Positions 41,009-49,957 of a DNA stretch of 64,000 nt are shown piece by piece. Under the pieces are notes generated by a model, which worked only from the letters and a program-made list of their open reading frames with translations, ran no database searches and was not told the DNA's origin. The DNA comes from Anaerococcus murdochii (GTDB taxonomy: Bacteria; Bacillota; Clostridia; Tissierellales; Peptoniphilaceae): assembly GCF_019957155.1 (NCBI RefSeq), contig NZ_JAIPME010000002.1, positions 1,240,001-1,304,000 of the forward strand, in the 5' to 3' direction. The position numbers and the translations under genes were made by a program. Every line of letters starts with the position of its first letter. Position 1 is the stretch's first letter.

Positions 41009-41941
41009 TTATTCTATAACATCAATATCTACAAGAGGGAGGACTTCCAAAATTTGATCCCTGCTTGGTAGGTCTAGGACCTTGGCTGTTGCACTTGCTG
41101 CAGCAACTGCGACCATGTAGGATTCGATTGGGTCATTATCTCTTACGAGGGTGCCGACAAAACCTGCTATCATGGCATCCCTGCAGGCAACAGTGTTGAT
41201 TATTTCCTTACCGTCTTTTACTGGTTTTGCGGCATAGACTCCGTCTCTTGAAAAGAACATTGATCCGTCTTCGCCATAGGAAATTATAACGTATTTAGCG
41301 CCTTTTTTGATTAGGTCCTTGCCGTAAGGAATGTAGTCCATTTTGTCTTCGATTTTGGCCTTGTAAATAGCTTCGATGTCTTCACCGTTTGGTTTAACAA
41401 GAAGTGGGCCTCTTTCAACCATATTCATTAAATATTGGCTTGGAACGTCAGCTATGAAGTAAGCACCGTTGGCCTTGGCGATTTCTACCATCCTGTCGTA
41501 GATGTCTGAATCTTCGCCATTTTCCATTGGTGGAACTGATCCACCAAAGATGATGGTGTCGCCTTCCCTAACTCTTGATAGGTAGTAGAGGAGTTCTTCG
41601 ACTTCTTCTGAGGAAATTGTTGGGCCTTGGAAGTTGATTACTGTTTCTTTTTTGTCTTCAAAAATTTTGATATTTATCCTGTTAGACTCTTTGATTTCTA
41701 CAAAGTCTACTAGGATTTCTTCTTTTTCTAGCCAATCTTTTATAAAAAGCCCTTGATAAGAACCAAGAAAACCTGTGGCTGTTGTAGGGATTTTTAGTTG
41801 GGAAAGGATCCTTGAAACGTTGATTGCCTTACCACCTGGAAGGGTCCTTTCGGTTTTGATGTTGTTGTTATAACCAGGATTTAATTTGTCTACTTCTACA
41901 AACAAGTCTATAGAAGGGTTTAGGGTTACTGTATAAATCAT
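41009..41941 (-). CDS. PfkB family sugar kinase (1-phosphofructokinase-like)
   Basis: 310 aa from the start at 41941, which follows AGAGG on the minus strand. The FruK/TagK pattern is clear: VTLNPSIDLFVEV, LPGGKAINVSRIL, TGFLGSYQG, and LVKPNGEDIEAI. The odd point is the active-site motif: where relatives have NTVGAGDS this protein reads NTVACRDA. The catalytic Asp remains but the glycines of the anion hole are lost. It sits after murF without fructose PTS genes, so the substrate may not be fructose-1-phosphate. Confidence 0.82.
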   Translation of the reverse strand: MIYTVTLNPSIDLFVEVDKLNPGYNNNIKTERTLPGGKAINVSRILSQLKIPTTATGFLGSYQGLFIKDWLEKEEILVDFVEIKESNRINIKIFEDKKETVINFQGPTISSEEVEELLYYLSRVREGDTIIFGGSVPPMENGEDSDIYDRMVEIAKANGAYFIADVPSQYLMNMVERGPLLVKPNGEDIEAIYKAKIEDKMDYIPYGKDLIKKGAKYVIISYGEDGSMFFSRDGVYAAKPVKDGKEIINTVACRDAMIAGFVGTLVRDNDPIESYMVAVAAASATAKVLDLPSRDQILEVLPLVDIDVIE

Positions 41942-41952
41942 AGATACCTCTT

Positions 41953-43332
41953 TCATATATTAAAATACTTAATAGCTTCGATTATCTCTACCATGTGCAT
42001 GCCGTGGCTGCCTTTGACAAAGACGAGGCTAGCGCCGATGACAAGAGATTTTAATTTTTCAATTAATTCATCCTTGTGTTCAAAGTAAAGGGACCTGTTA
42101 GGAGGGAAATTTTCTAAACTTGCCTCATACATTTCCTTAGCTAGTGGGCCATAAAATAGGCAATAGTCTATTTTTTTGCTGTCAATTTTCCTGCCTACTT
42201 GGCGGTGGAGGTCAACTTCATTTTCACCAAGTTCAAGCATATCTGCCAGACATACTATCTTTCTCTTGTAGCCTTCGAGCATGTAGGCTGTTTCAAGGCC
42301 TGCGAGGAGGGATTGGGGATTTGACTTGTAGGAATCATCCAAAACGTCAAAGCCATCAAATTCCAAAAGTTCAGTCCTATTTTGACTTGATGTTGCCTTG
42401 GCAAAGCCATTGTCAATTGATTTTTTGTCAAGTCCAAGCATTTGACTTATCATTACAACAGCGGCTGCGTTGTAGACATTATGCTCACCCATGAGTGGAA
42501 CTTGGTAGAAGTCATCTCCATGGGAGAAGCGGATACTAGCTGGGCCTGACTTTTCAAAATTAATCTTAAAAGTCGCTTTTTCGCTACTTCCAAAGGAAAG
42601 AACTTTTTGTTTGATTTGGTAAGTTGGGACTTCTTTTTCCATGGTCGGATCGTCTATATTATAGATAAAAATTCCGTCGTCGTCCATGCCTTCAAGGATT
42701 TCAAGTTTGGCCTTTAGGATGCCTGACCTTGATTTAAGGTTATGAAGATGGGAATCGCCGATATTGGTAATCATGGATATATGTGGCTTAACCATGCGAC
42801 TTGTTAGGGAAATGTCTCCAAAATTATCTGTACCAAGCTCTATTATTGCGACTTCTGTGTCGGTATCAAGGCTTAGGACAGTTTTTGGAACTCCAATTTC
42901 GTTGTTGAGGTTGCCACAGGTTTTTTGGGTCTTATATTTTTCTGACAAGACCTTGTGCAAAAGGTCCTTGGTTGTTGTCTTGCCGTTTGAACCGGTGATT
43001 GCAATGACCTTGCAGGTTAATTGGTCCCTGTAGGCTGTAGCTAGGTCTTGGAGGGCTTTTTTTGTATCTTCGACTTTTATATAAGGGATAGATACAGTTT
43101 TATTTATCTTTGCCGGATCATCTATGAAAAATGCCTTGGCGCCCTTAGTTTCACATTCTTTGATAAAAATTCTCCCGTCAAAGACTTCGCCAACTAGGGG
43201 AATATAAAGCTCACCTGGGTCGATTGTCCTTGAGTCGGTTGAAATTCCTTTAATTTTTATATCGGCAAATTTCTCATCAGATATGTCTCCGCCAATCATT
43301 TGGGCGATTTGGCCTAAAGTTTTTTCAATCAT
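41953..43332 (-). CDS. murF: UDP-N-acetylmuramoyl-tripeptide--D-alanyl-D-alanine ligase
   Basis: 459 aa from the start at 43332 (AGGAG eight bases upstream); a longer start at 43353 lies inside ddl. It adds D-Ala-D-Ala to the UDP-MurNAc tripeptide in the cytoplasm. Mur ligase motifs: AITGSNGKTTTKDL near residue 105, the EIGVPKTVLSL and TNIGDSHLHNL middle motifs, and LDDSYKSNPQSLLAGL in the C-terminal half. It overlaps the ddl stop by eight bases, so the D-Ala-D-Ala maker and user are translated together. Confidence 0.95.
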   Translation of the reverse strand: MIEKTLGQIAQMIGGDISDEKFADIKIKGISTDSRTIDPGELYIPLVGEVFDGRIFIKECETKGAKAFFIDDPAKINKTVSIPYIKVEDTKKALQDLATAYRDQLTCKVIAITGSNGKTTTKDLLHKVLSEKYKTQKTCGNLNNEIGVPKTVLSLDTDTEVAIIELGTDNFGDISLTSRMVKPHISMITNIGDSHLHNLKSRSGILKAKLEILEGMDDDGIFIYNIDDPTMEKEVPTYQIKQKVLSFGSSEKATFKINFEKSGPASIRFSHGDDFYQVPLMGEHNVYNAAAVVMISQMLGLDKKSIDNGFAKATSSQNRTELLEFDGFDVLDDSYKSNPQSLLAGLETAYMLEGYKRKIVCLADMLELGENEVDLHRQVGRKIDSKKIDYCLFYGPLAKEMYEASLENFPPNRSLYFEHKDELIEKLKSLVIGASLVFVKGSHGMHMVEIIEAIKYFNI

Positions 43333-44368
43333 TGTTAGATCTCCTAAAACCATCTTCTATTAACATATCAAGGATGTTAGAAAAGTCTACCTTATATAGG
43401 TCCATGGCCATCCTTGCAAAAAATGATGAAGGGGTAAAGCCTGGGAAGGTGTTGATTTCATTGATGTAAAACTCTTTATCCTTGCCATAGAAGATATCAA
43501 CTCTGGCAAAACCTTCGCATCCTGCTGCCTTGTAGCAAGCCCTGGCAAATTCTTTGGCTTTTTTCTTGTCATCTTCGTCCATCTTATAAGGAAGCTCTTC
43601 TCTGGTTGATTTTGAGAAATATTTGGCATCCCAGTCCAAAAATACGTGGTCGGTGATGTAGGCTGCAGGGTCAGAGACATCTATATTATCAGAATCTCCA
43701 AGGACAGCTAGTTCTATTTCTTGGCCTACGATTAATTCTTCTACCAAAAGTTTTCTGTCATATTTAAGGGCTTCAAGGCCTGCTTTTTTGAAATCTTCCT
43801 TAGTCTCAACCCTTGAAACTCCAACAGAAGACCCATTGGCAGATGGTTTTACAATTAGAGGAAGGCCGACATAGGCTATACATTCATCAATAAATTCGTC
43901 GTTAAAGTCTTCCTTATAACAATACTTGTACTTGGCTTGTTTTAGCTTTGATTTTTCGAAAATATCGTTAGATGTGACCTTATCCATGCAAATAGCAGAG
44001 GAAAGGAGGCCGTTTCCTATATAAGCAAGTCCTACTGCGTCTAAAAAGCCCTGGATAGTGCCGTCTTCGCCATAGGTACCATGAACTACTGGCAAGATGA
44101 TTGTATTCTCTAGGTCCTCTTTAGAGACTTCTAAAAGGAAGTCTGCAATCGATGCTTGTTTTGATTTTTCGATTTTTTTAACTAGGGAAAATTCGTCAAC
44201 TGGATCATAGGTTGTGAAAGTTTCTGAAAATTTTCCTTCCTTATCTATATATACGATTTTTTTGTCGTACTTTTCTTTATTTAGGTTTTTAACTATGTTA
44301 AGGGCGCTTCTTAGGGCAATATCATGCTCGCTCGATGGTCCTCCGCATAAGATGTATACAGTTTTCAT
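43325..44368 (-). CDS. ddl: D-alanine--D-alanine ligase
   Basis: 347 aa ATP-grasp enzyme. Seen: CGGPSSEHDIALRSALN at the N-terminus with the catalytic Glu, HGTYGEDGTIQGFLD near 95, VKPSANGSSVGVSRV near 170 and the metal-binding YINEINTFPGFTPSS near 315. The residues after FLD (AVGLAYIGNGLLSSA) are those of ordinary D-Ala-D-Ala ligases, giving no sign of a vancomycin-type D-Lac or D-Ser enzyme. It heads the ddl-murF-kinase operon on the minus strand. Confidence 0.95.
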   Translation of the reverse strand: MKTVYILCGGPSSEHDIALRSALNIVKNLNKEKYDKKIVYIDKEGKFSETFTTYDPVDEFSLVKKIEKSKQASIADFLLEVSKEDLENTIILPVVHGTYGEDGTIQGFLDAVGLAYIGNGLLSSAICMDKVTSNDIFEKSKLKQAKYKYCYKEDFNDEFIDECIAYVGLPLIVKPSANGSSVGVSRVETKEDFKKAGLEALKYDRKLLVEELIVGQEIELAVLGDSDNIDVSDPAAYITDHVFLDWDAKYFSKSTREELPYKMDEDDKKKAKEFARACYKAAGCEGFARVDIFYGKDKEFYINEINTFPGFTPSSFFARMAMDLYKVDFSNILDMLIEDGFRRSNND

Positions 44369-44830
44369 AGTGTCTCTCTTTCTATTTATAAGCTTAAGTA
44401 AATTTTACTACATATGAAAAATATGGGCAAATATATCTGTATTTATGGGACTTTTCTTTGGAGAAATAAGTTTAATTTGTACTTAAAAATGCCAATGATA
44501 ATCAAAATTAGTTACAAATTGGAAATCAAATGTAACAATTGGCAACAAGTTATAAAAGTCTTCTATTAGCGAGAATATCTTCTTTGATAAAAAAATCTCA
44601 ACAAAATTCATTGTAATAGGAGAGAAAGCCATAGAGGAAAAGGCTTGTAATCAATGGTTTGAATAAAATTGTAAACAATTTGTAAGAATTGACAAAATCT
44701 ACATAATTTCCACACAATTTAAAGTTATACTATAAACCGTAATAAGGAATTGTTATCAATTTGTAACTATTATTACAGATTGAGACATAAATTTAAAAAT
44801 AAGAAATTTATATAGATTTAAGGAGACAAA
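44369..44830. promoter_or_regulatory. long intergenic region with WalR-like boxes upstream of the wall-hydrolase gene
   Basis: 462 bases without a gene. TGTTAT-CAATT-TGTAAC (44751-44767) fits the WalR consensus TGTWAH-N5-TGTWAH exactly, and TGTAAA-CAATT-TGTAAG (44670-44686) fits except for the last base. A TATACT at 44726-44731 is the best -10, with a weak -35. Upstream lie more TGTAAC/GTTACA half sites (about 44510-44540) and a hairpin AAGCC...GGCTT (44628-44645). No c-di-AMP riboswitch motif was found. Confidence 0.45.
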
Positions 44831-45658
44831 ATGAAATTTTTTACAAAATACGCCCTAGCGGCAGCCCTAGTGATCCCATCGGCTTTTAGCTTTGGAGCTA
44901 ACAAGGCAGACGCAGCAAGCGCTGTAATTAACAAAAATCAAGCAAATGGAGTAAATGTTAGAAGCGAAGCTAAACTTGGCGATAACATTATCGGCCTAAT
45001 AGACGATGAAAACAAAGAATACGAAGTTAAAGATAAAAAAGACGGTTGGTTAAAGATTGACTTTGAAGGTAAGGATGCATATGTATCAGCTGATCTTTTC
45101 CACCTTCTTGAAGAAACAGAAGTAGTTTCTGCTACAAACTTTAGAAAAGAAGATAACCTTGATAGTGAAGTAATCAAAGTTTTAGAAAAAGGTACAGTTG
45201 CTAAAGCTCTTGAATTAGCTAAAAATGGCTTTGTTAAGGTAGAAGTTGACGGTGAGGTTGGTTATATCTACAATAACTTACTAAAGACTTTCAGACTTGT
45301 GAACGAAAAAAATGCTCAAGCTCAAGCTAAACAAGCCCCAGCTCAAAAGGCTCAACAAGCGCCAGCTCAACAACAAGCGCCAGCTCAACAACAAGCACCA
45401 GCACAAAACAATAACCAATCTTACCAAGGCTCAACAAACTGGGCTAAGGAATGGATAGCTCAAAGGGAATCAGGTGGTTCATACACAGCCTACAACCCAA
45501 GAGGCGGATATTACGGTAGATACCAATTAAACCCATCCCTAGTTCGTTACGGCGCTAGCCCAGCAGAACAAGAAGCAGCAGCAGATAACTATGTAGCTCA
45601 AAGATACGGCTCATGGGAAAATGCCCAAGCTTTCTGGCAAAGAAACGGTTGGTATTAA
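44831..45658 (+). CDS. secreted SH3-domain cell-wall protein with lysozyme-like C-terminal domain
   Basis: 275 aa. Signal peptide of 28 residues ending ADAAS, two bacterial SH3 domains (about 33-95 and 97-158; GVNVRSEAKLGDNIIGLI, then ATNFRKEDNLDSEVIKVL), a linker of QAPAQ repeats (165-200), and a C-terminal domain WIAQRESGGSYTAYNP...YGRYQLN of the SceD/Apf/resuscitation-factor type, with Glu in RESGG as likely catalytic acid. Predicted to cut or bind peptidoglycan outside the cell. WalR-like boxes upstream fit this role. AAGGAG precedes the start. Confidence 0.85.
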   Translation: MKFFTKYALAAALVIPSAFSFGANKADAASAVINKNQANGVNVRSEAKLGDNIIGLIDDENKEYEVKDKKDGWLKIDFEGKDAYVSADLFHLLEETEVVSATNFRKEDNLDSEVIKVLEKGTVAKALELAKNGFVKVEVDGEVGYIYNNLLKTFRLVNEKNAQAQAKQAPAQKAQQAPAQQQAPAQQQAPAQNNNQSYQGSTNWAKEWIAQRESGGSYTAYNPRGGYYGRYQLNPSLVRYGASPAEQEAAADNYVAQRYGSWENAQAFWQRNGWY

Positions 45659-45665
45659 GAAATAC

Positions 45666-45691
45666 AAGCTCAGGAAATCTGAGCTTTTTTT
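45666..45691 (+). terminator. intrinsic terminator
   Basis: AAGCTCAG and CTGAGCTT around a five-base loop, followed by T. Confidence 0.88.
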
Positions 45692-45829
45692 GTTGGCAAA
45701 ATTTATAATAATTTGTGAAAAAATATCGAAGATTGGGATCTTTGAGAAAATTTTATAAAAAAGAAGGGAAAACCTTCCTTTATTCTATTAATATAATAAA
45801 TTGGTGGTACAATAATCATGGAGGATTTT

Positions 45830-46099
45830 ATGAAAGCAATACTTACAATTATAGGAAATGATAGACCGGGAATAATTTACCAAGTGGCAGAAGTTTTATA
45901 TAAGTACAATATCAATATTTTAGACATGAGCCAAACCATTATGGAAGATAAATTTGTGGCTATGATGAATATTGATATGACCAAGGCAAATGCTGATTTT
46001 AGCGAAATTACTAAAAGTTTTAACGCCTTGTCTGAGGAAACTAAGCTTGAAATTAGGATTCAAAACGAAGAAGTTTTTGACGTGATGCATAGGATTTAA
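45830..46099 (+). CDS. ACT domain protein (UPF0237)
   Basis: 89 aa from ATG 45830, five bases behind GGAGG; ATG 45818 overlaps that site. It is a single ACT domain: [20 protein letters not shown], then [18 protein letters not shown]. Stand-alone ACT proteins of the UPF0237 group are nearly always paired with the UPF0210 gene that follows, here one base after its stop. The ligand and the process they control are unknown. Confidence 0.88.
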   Translation: MKAILTIIGNDRPGIIYQVAEVLYKYNINILDMSQTIMEDKFVAMMNIDMTKANADFSEITKSFNALSEETKLEIRIQNEEVFDVMHRI

Positions 46100-46100
46100 G

Positions 46101-47450
46101 ATGGATAAGGCAAATATTTTAGAAACTATAAAAATGTTAGATGAGGAAAATCTCGATATCAGGACCCTAACCATGGGAATTAGTCTTCTTGACTGTATCG
46201 ACCCTGATTACAAAAAGGCTTGCGATAAGATTTATGACAAGCTTATTAGGGAGAGCAAGGATTTTCTGAAAGTTTCAGGGGAAATTTCTCAGATTTACGG
46301 GGTACCTATTGTAAATAATAGGATATCAGTCACTCCGATTTCTCTAATAGCAGCGGCGACTGATCTTGATGACTACACACCTTTTGCCAAAACTCTTGAC
46401 AGGGCGGCAAAAGACATCGGAATCGACTTTATAGGCGGTTTTTCAGCCCTTGTTGAAAAGGGAATGACCCCTGCCGATGAGATTTTAATCAAGTCTATTC
46501 CTAGGGCCTTGGCGGATACAGACCTGGTTTGTGCTTCGATAAATATTGGTTCAACCAAGGCGGGAATCAATATGGACGCAGCCGACCTTTGTGGGAAAAC
46601 TATAAAAGAATTGGCAGCTAATACCGACAATGCCTTTGGATGTGCAAAGCTTGTTGTTTTTGCCAATGCTGTTGAGGATAATCCTTTTATGGCTGGCGCC
46701 TTCCACGGAGTTGGCGAGGCTGACACAGTAATTAGCGTTGGTATTTCTGGACCAGGCGTAGTTAAGGCTGCTATTTCTAATAAGGAAGATTTAAAAATCA
46801 ATGAAATTTATGAAATAATCAAGAAAACTGCCTTTAAAATCACAAGGATGGGTGAATTAGTTTGCCAAGAAGTTTGTAAAAAACTCGGCAAAAACTTTGG
46901 TATAGTTGACCTTTCTCTTGCACCAACACCAGCTATAGGCGATTCTGTAGGAAGGATTTTGCAAGAAATCGGCATTGATAAGGTAGGTGGCCACGGTACA
47001 ATTGCTGCCCTTGCTATGCTTAATGACGCAGTAAAAAAGGGCGGAATTATGGCAAGTTCTAGGGTTGGAGGACTTTCTGGCGCCTTCATTCCTGTTAGTG
47101 AAGACGAGGCTATGATTGAAGCAGCCGGCAAGGGTTGGATAAGCTTTGATAAGCTAGAAGCCATGACCTGTGTATGTTCGGTTGGCCTTGATATGATTGC
47201 CATTCCAGGAAAGACAACTGCAGCCAGCATCTCAGCCATGATTGCCGATGAAGCTGCTCTAGGAGTTATCAATAACAAAACAACAGCAGTGAGGATTATC
47301 CCTGTTCCAGGCAAGGACGTCGGTGACCAGGTTGAATTTGGCGGTCTTCTTGGATATGCTCCTATAATAGATGTAGGCGAGTCAGATTCGAGTATTATGA
47401 TTAATAGGGGAGGATTTATCCCAGCCCCTGTACATTCATTTAAAAACTAG
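46101..47450 (+). CDS. UPF0210 (DUF711/PFL) family protein
   Basis: 449 aa, full-length member of the DUF711 family (UPF0210), whose fold is related to pyruvate-formate-lyase-like ten-stranded barrels. Typical sequence: [13 protein letters not shown] near residue 20, [17 protein letters not shown] near 150, and [20 protein letters not shown] near 320. No glycyl-radical motif is present, so lyase activity should not be assumed. It is coupled to the ACT domain gene, a conserved two-gene unit across many bacteria and archaea. Confidence 0.9.
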   Translation: MDKANILETIKMLDEENLDIRTLTMGISLLDCIDPDYKKACDKIYDKLIRESKDFLKVSGEISQIYGVPIVNNRISVTPISLIAAATDLDDYTPFAKTLDRAAKDIGIDFIGGFSALVEKGMTPADEILIKSIPRALADTDLVCASINIGSTKAGINMDAADLCGKTIKELAANTDNAFGCAKLVVFANAVEDNPFMAGAFHGVGEADTVISVGISGPGVVKAAISNKEDLKINEIYEIIKKTAFKITRMGELVCQEVCKKLGKNFGIVDLSLAPTPAIGDSVGRILQEIGIDKVGGHGTIAALAMLNDAVKKGGIMASSRVGGLSGAFIPVSEDEAMIEAAGKGWISFDKLEAMTCVCSVGLDMIAIPGKTTAASISAMIADEAALGVINNKTTAVRIIPVPGKDVGDQVEFGGLLGYAPIIDVGESDSSIMINRGGFIPAPVHSFKN

Positions 47451-47458
47451 GAGGAAGT

Positions 47459-47983
47459 ATGACAGATAAAAATCCAATAGTAACCTTTATGATGGAAAAT
47501 GGAGATAAGATAAAGGCTGAACTCTATCCAGATATAGCTCCAAATACTGTAAATAACTTTATTTCTTTAATAAACAAGGGCTTTTACGACGGCTTAATCT
47601 TTCATAGGGTAATAAAAAACTTTATGATCCAAGGTGGCGATCCAGAAGGCACAGGCATGGGTGGTCCAGGCTATGCTATAAAGGGAGAATTTAGCCAAAA
47701 TGGTTTTGAAAATAATTTGAAACACGAAAGGGGAGTCCTTTCTATGGCTAGATCTTTCATGCCAGATTCAGCCGGCAGCCAATTTTTTATAATGCACCAA
47801 GATAGCCCACACCTAGATGGTCAATACGCTGGTTTCGGCAAGGTAATCGAGGGCATGGATGTGGTTGATAAGATAGCAGAGACTAAAACCAACAGACAAG
47901 ATAGGCCAAAAGAAGACGTAAGAATAGAAAAAGCAAGCGTCGAAACCTTTGGCAAAGACTATCCAGAAGTAGTGAAAATGTAA
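47459..47983 (+). CDS. peptidyl-prolyl cis-trans isomerase, cyclophilin type
   Basis: 174 aa cytosolic cyclophilin. The core reads FHRVIKNFMIQGGDPEGTG near residue 50, GVLSMARS, and SQFFIMHQDSPHLDGQYAGF near 103, with active-site Arg, Phe, Gln and His in place. It speeds proline isomerisation in protein folding. No signal peptide. GGAGG precedes ATG 47459, eight bases after the UPF0210 gene, so it is the third gene of that unit. Confidence 0.93.
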   Translation: MTDKNPIVTFMMENGDKIKAELYPDIAPNTVNNFISLINKGFYDGLIFHRVIKNFMIQGGDPEGTGMGGPGYAIKGEFSQNGFENNLKHERGVLSMARSFMPDSAGSQFFIMHQDSPHLDGQYAGFGKVIEGMDVVDKIAETKTNRQDRPKEDVRIEKASVETFGKDYPEVVKM

Positions 47984-47987
47984 AAAA

Positions 47988-48011
47988 GGCCAGGAGAAAT
48001 CCTGGTTTTTT
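47988..48011 (+). terminator. intrinsic terminator after the cyclophilin gene
   Basis: CCAGGA-GAAA-TCCTGG followed by six T. Confidence 0.85.
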
Positions 48012-48337
48012 GTTGGAATTTTTTGAGAAAATTAAATTTAAAATAAAAGTCTGGTAAAAAATGAAATAGTGTTTTAATTCAAAAAGAAAAGCAAGGTAAA
48101 AGTACAAGGCAAGGCCTAAAAAATATAGGCAACTGGGAAATAAAAAAGAAATTAAATAGAAAACAAAATGAGAATTCATAAGATAAAAGGCAAAGTAAAA
48201 GACCCCAGTGGGGTCTTAAAAAGTATATTAGATTTCTAATAAATCGGGATTATCATAGATTCTTAATTATTTATATTGATTTAAAAGTAATATATCAAGA
48301 ATTTATTTATATAATAATCTTAATCAATTTAAGTTCG
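48012..48337. other. gene-free AT-rich stretch at the left edge of the sulfatase region
   Basis: No convincing coding frame on either strand. It holds one strong hairpin, AAGACCCC-AGT-GGGGTCTT (48199-48217), whose minus-strand side ends in TTTTAC and probably terminates the PTS IIA gene. Base composition drops to very AT-rich from about 48.2 kb, where the likely acquired region begins. Confidence 0.5.
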
Positions 48338-48664
48338 TTAATTATTTCTATATTTATTTTTTTCGTATAGCGATACTAATTCTTTTGTTATTTTTAGGTA
48401 AAGTTGACTAAACATTAGATGATCCTGCGCGTGGATAAGTAAGGGACCAAACTCTATTTTTTCTTCCCTAGCTTCTGAGTTAAGTAATTCTGTTTGAAAA
48501 TTATGTGCTTCAATTATTGTTTTATTTGCATCTTCAAGCAGTTCTTTAGCATCTTCAAAATTATCGTTTTTAGCTAAGGATAATGATTTATCAATACTAT
48601 CCATAGCCTTTCCTGTTTTTGAAATTATATTAAAACAAATTTCTCTAACTTCTAATTTATTCAC
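48338..48664 (-). CDS. PTS lactose/cellobiose-type IIA component, orphan
   Basis: 108 aa, three-helix-bundle IIA protein of the lactose/cellobiose PTS family. The phosphorylated His lies in GPLLIHAQDHLMFSQ near residue 79, and IIEAHNFQTELL near 51 is the other conserved helix. No IIB or IIC gene lies in the window, so it must serve subunits elsewhere or act as a regulator. An inverted repeat AAATACA-GA-TGTATTT (48678-48693) directly upstream could be its operator. Confidence 0.85.
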   Translation of the reverse strand: MNKLEVREICFNIISKTGKAMDSIDKSLSLAKNDNFEDAKELLEDANKTIIEAHNFQTELLNSEAREEKIEFGPLLIHAQDHLMFSQLYLKITKELVSLYEKNKYRNN

Positions 48665-48755
48665 GTTTTCCTCCTTTAAATACAGATGTATTTTATATTT
48701 AAAATAATATATTCCGGATAAAACTATACTACTATTCTTTAAAATTACAAAATGT

Positions 48756-48804
48756 TTGACTAAATAAAAACATGGTGCTATAATAAAAATGTGGTAATTA
48801 CCAC
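48756..48804 (+). promoter_or_regulatory. promoter and palindromic operator of the sulfate-ester importer operon
   Basis: TTGACT (48756-48761) and TATAAT (48779-48784) with 17 bases between. At the predicted start lies a perfect 14-base palindrome GTGGTAATTACCAC (48791-48804). The inner TGGTAATTACCA resembles operators of HutC-type GntR repressors; such a regulator is encoded at 59001. A repressor bound here would block initiation. Confidence 0.72.
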
Positions 48805-48865
48805 TAGATAAAGAAATCGTTTCTACAGTGCTAAAATTATTATAAGCATAAATAGGAGGTAAGAA

Positions 48866-49921
48866 ATGAAGAAAAATGGAATGTTGTCAAAATTTGCTAT
48901 GATGCTAGCTGTTGCACTTTTAGCAACATCATGTTCTAGTAGTAAGAAGAATGAGAAGGCTGTTGAAAAAAATGATACAGATCAAGTTTTAAGGGTAGCT
49001 ATAAATCCTTATTTAAATAGCTTGCCAAACATTATTATTCAACAAAACAAATTAGATGAAAAATATGGATTTAAGATGGAAACTACAATGTTTTCTTCAG
49101 GAGCAACAATGAATGAAGCTTTAGCGGCTGATGAATGGGATGTTGGTGAAATGGGAGCTGCAGCAGTTACTGGTGTTGCAAATTATGATATGTTAGTCAT
49201 TGGTGAAGTATTAGAATCATTGGATGGACTAGGTATATTTGCTAAACCAGATAGTGAAATTGCTAAGTCAACCCCTGCTAACTCTTCAATAAAAGATATT
49301 AAGGGGAACGCCGATACTGTAAAAGGAAAAACAATATCACTACCAGTTGGTACAGCTCAACACTTTACAACTTTGAAATGGCTAGGTGAAATTGGTTTAA
49401 CATCTGACGATGTTAATATTGTAAATATGGATTCTGCTCAAGCATATCAATCTTTGGTTGCAGGAGAAGTAGATTTAACAGCATTAAATGTTCCTACATT
49501 TTTAAAAGCAAAAGAAGATGGAATGGTAGAAGTTGGTAATTTAGCTAACTTAGGTACAAGATATGTTGATATGATATGCGCTAATAGAAAAATTGTGGAA
49601 AATAATCCTGAATTAGTTGAAAAATATTTAAAAGCTTTTTTTGAAGCAAATGAAATTATCGAATCAGATAAAGATAAAGCAGCTGATATAATGTATGAAT
49701 GGCTAAAGAGCGAGGGTTCTGAAACAAGTAAAGAAGATAATTTAGCAGACTTAAAGAGGGCAAATTATTTCAATTATGACCAAATGAAAGAAAGAGTTAA
49801 AGACGGAAAATTTGGAAATTTCGCTAAGGAACTTGGTAATTTCTATATTCAACAAGGACAATTGTTAGAAGAAGATTCTGAAAAATTTGATAACAATATT
49901 ATAGATAAATTTTTTAAATAA
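48866..49921 (+). CDS. ABC transporter substrate-binding lipoprotein, NitT/TauT type
   Basis: 351 aa. Lipoprotein signal with Cys near residue 23 (LLATSC). The mature part follows the SsuA/TauA/NMT1 fold: VAINPYLNSLPNIIIQQNKL at the N-terminus, WDVGEMGAAAVTGVANYDML, then KGKTISLPVGTAQHFTTLKW and AGEVDLTALNVPTFL. Family members bind nitrate, taurine, sulfonates, sulfate esters or pyrimidine precursors. First gene of a six-gene run ending in a sulfatase, which makes a sulfate ester or sulfonated sugar the most likely ligand (inference). GGAGG precedes ATG 48866. Confidence 0.88.
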   Translation: MKKNGMLSKFAMMLAVALLATSCSSSKKNEKAVEKNDTDQVLRVAINPYLNSLPNIIIQQNKLDEKYGFKMETTMFSSGATMNEALAADEWDVGEMGAAAVTGVANYDMLVIGEVLESLDGLGIFAKPDSEIAKSTPANSSIKDIKGNADTVKGKTISLPVGTAQHFTTLKWLGEIGLTSDDVNIVNMDSAQAYQSLVAGEVDLTALNVPTFLKAKEDGMVEVGNLANLGTRYVDMICANRKIVENNPELVEKYLKAFFEANEIIESDKDKAADIMYEWLKSEGSETSKEDNLADLKRANYFNYDQMKERVKDGKFGNFAKELGNFYIQQGQLLEEDSEKFDNNIIDKFFK

Positions 49922-49957
49922 ATTAATTAATGGGATAAGTTAGTATGGAGGGTTAGT

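Noticed and set aside
44418..44830. Possible c-di-AMP (ydaO) riboswitch before the wall-hydrolase gene
   Set aside because: Such riboswitches are common at this type of gene, but none of the conserved core segments could be found in the leader.
45281..45420. CRISPR-like repeats in the wall-hydrolase gene
   Set aside because: They are in-frame coding repeats for the QAPAQ linker, with no unique spacers.
46808..47314. 168-codon minus-strand frame opposite the UPF0210 gene
   Set aside because: Shadow frame of a full-length conserved protein, with no start signals.
47883..48179. 98-codon Leu/Phe-rich minus-strand frame
   Set aside because: It overlaps the cyclophilin gene and its terminator; the hydrophobic content comes from A-rich DNA read in reverse.
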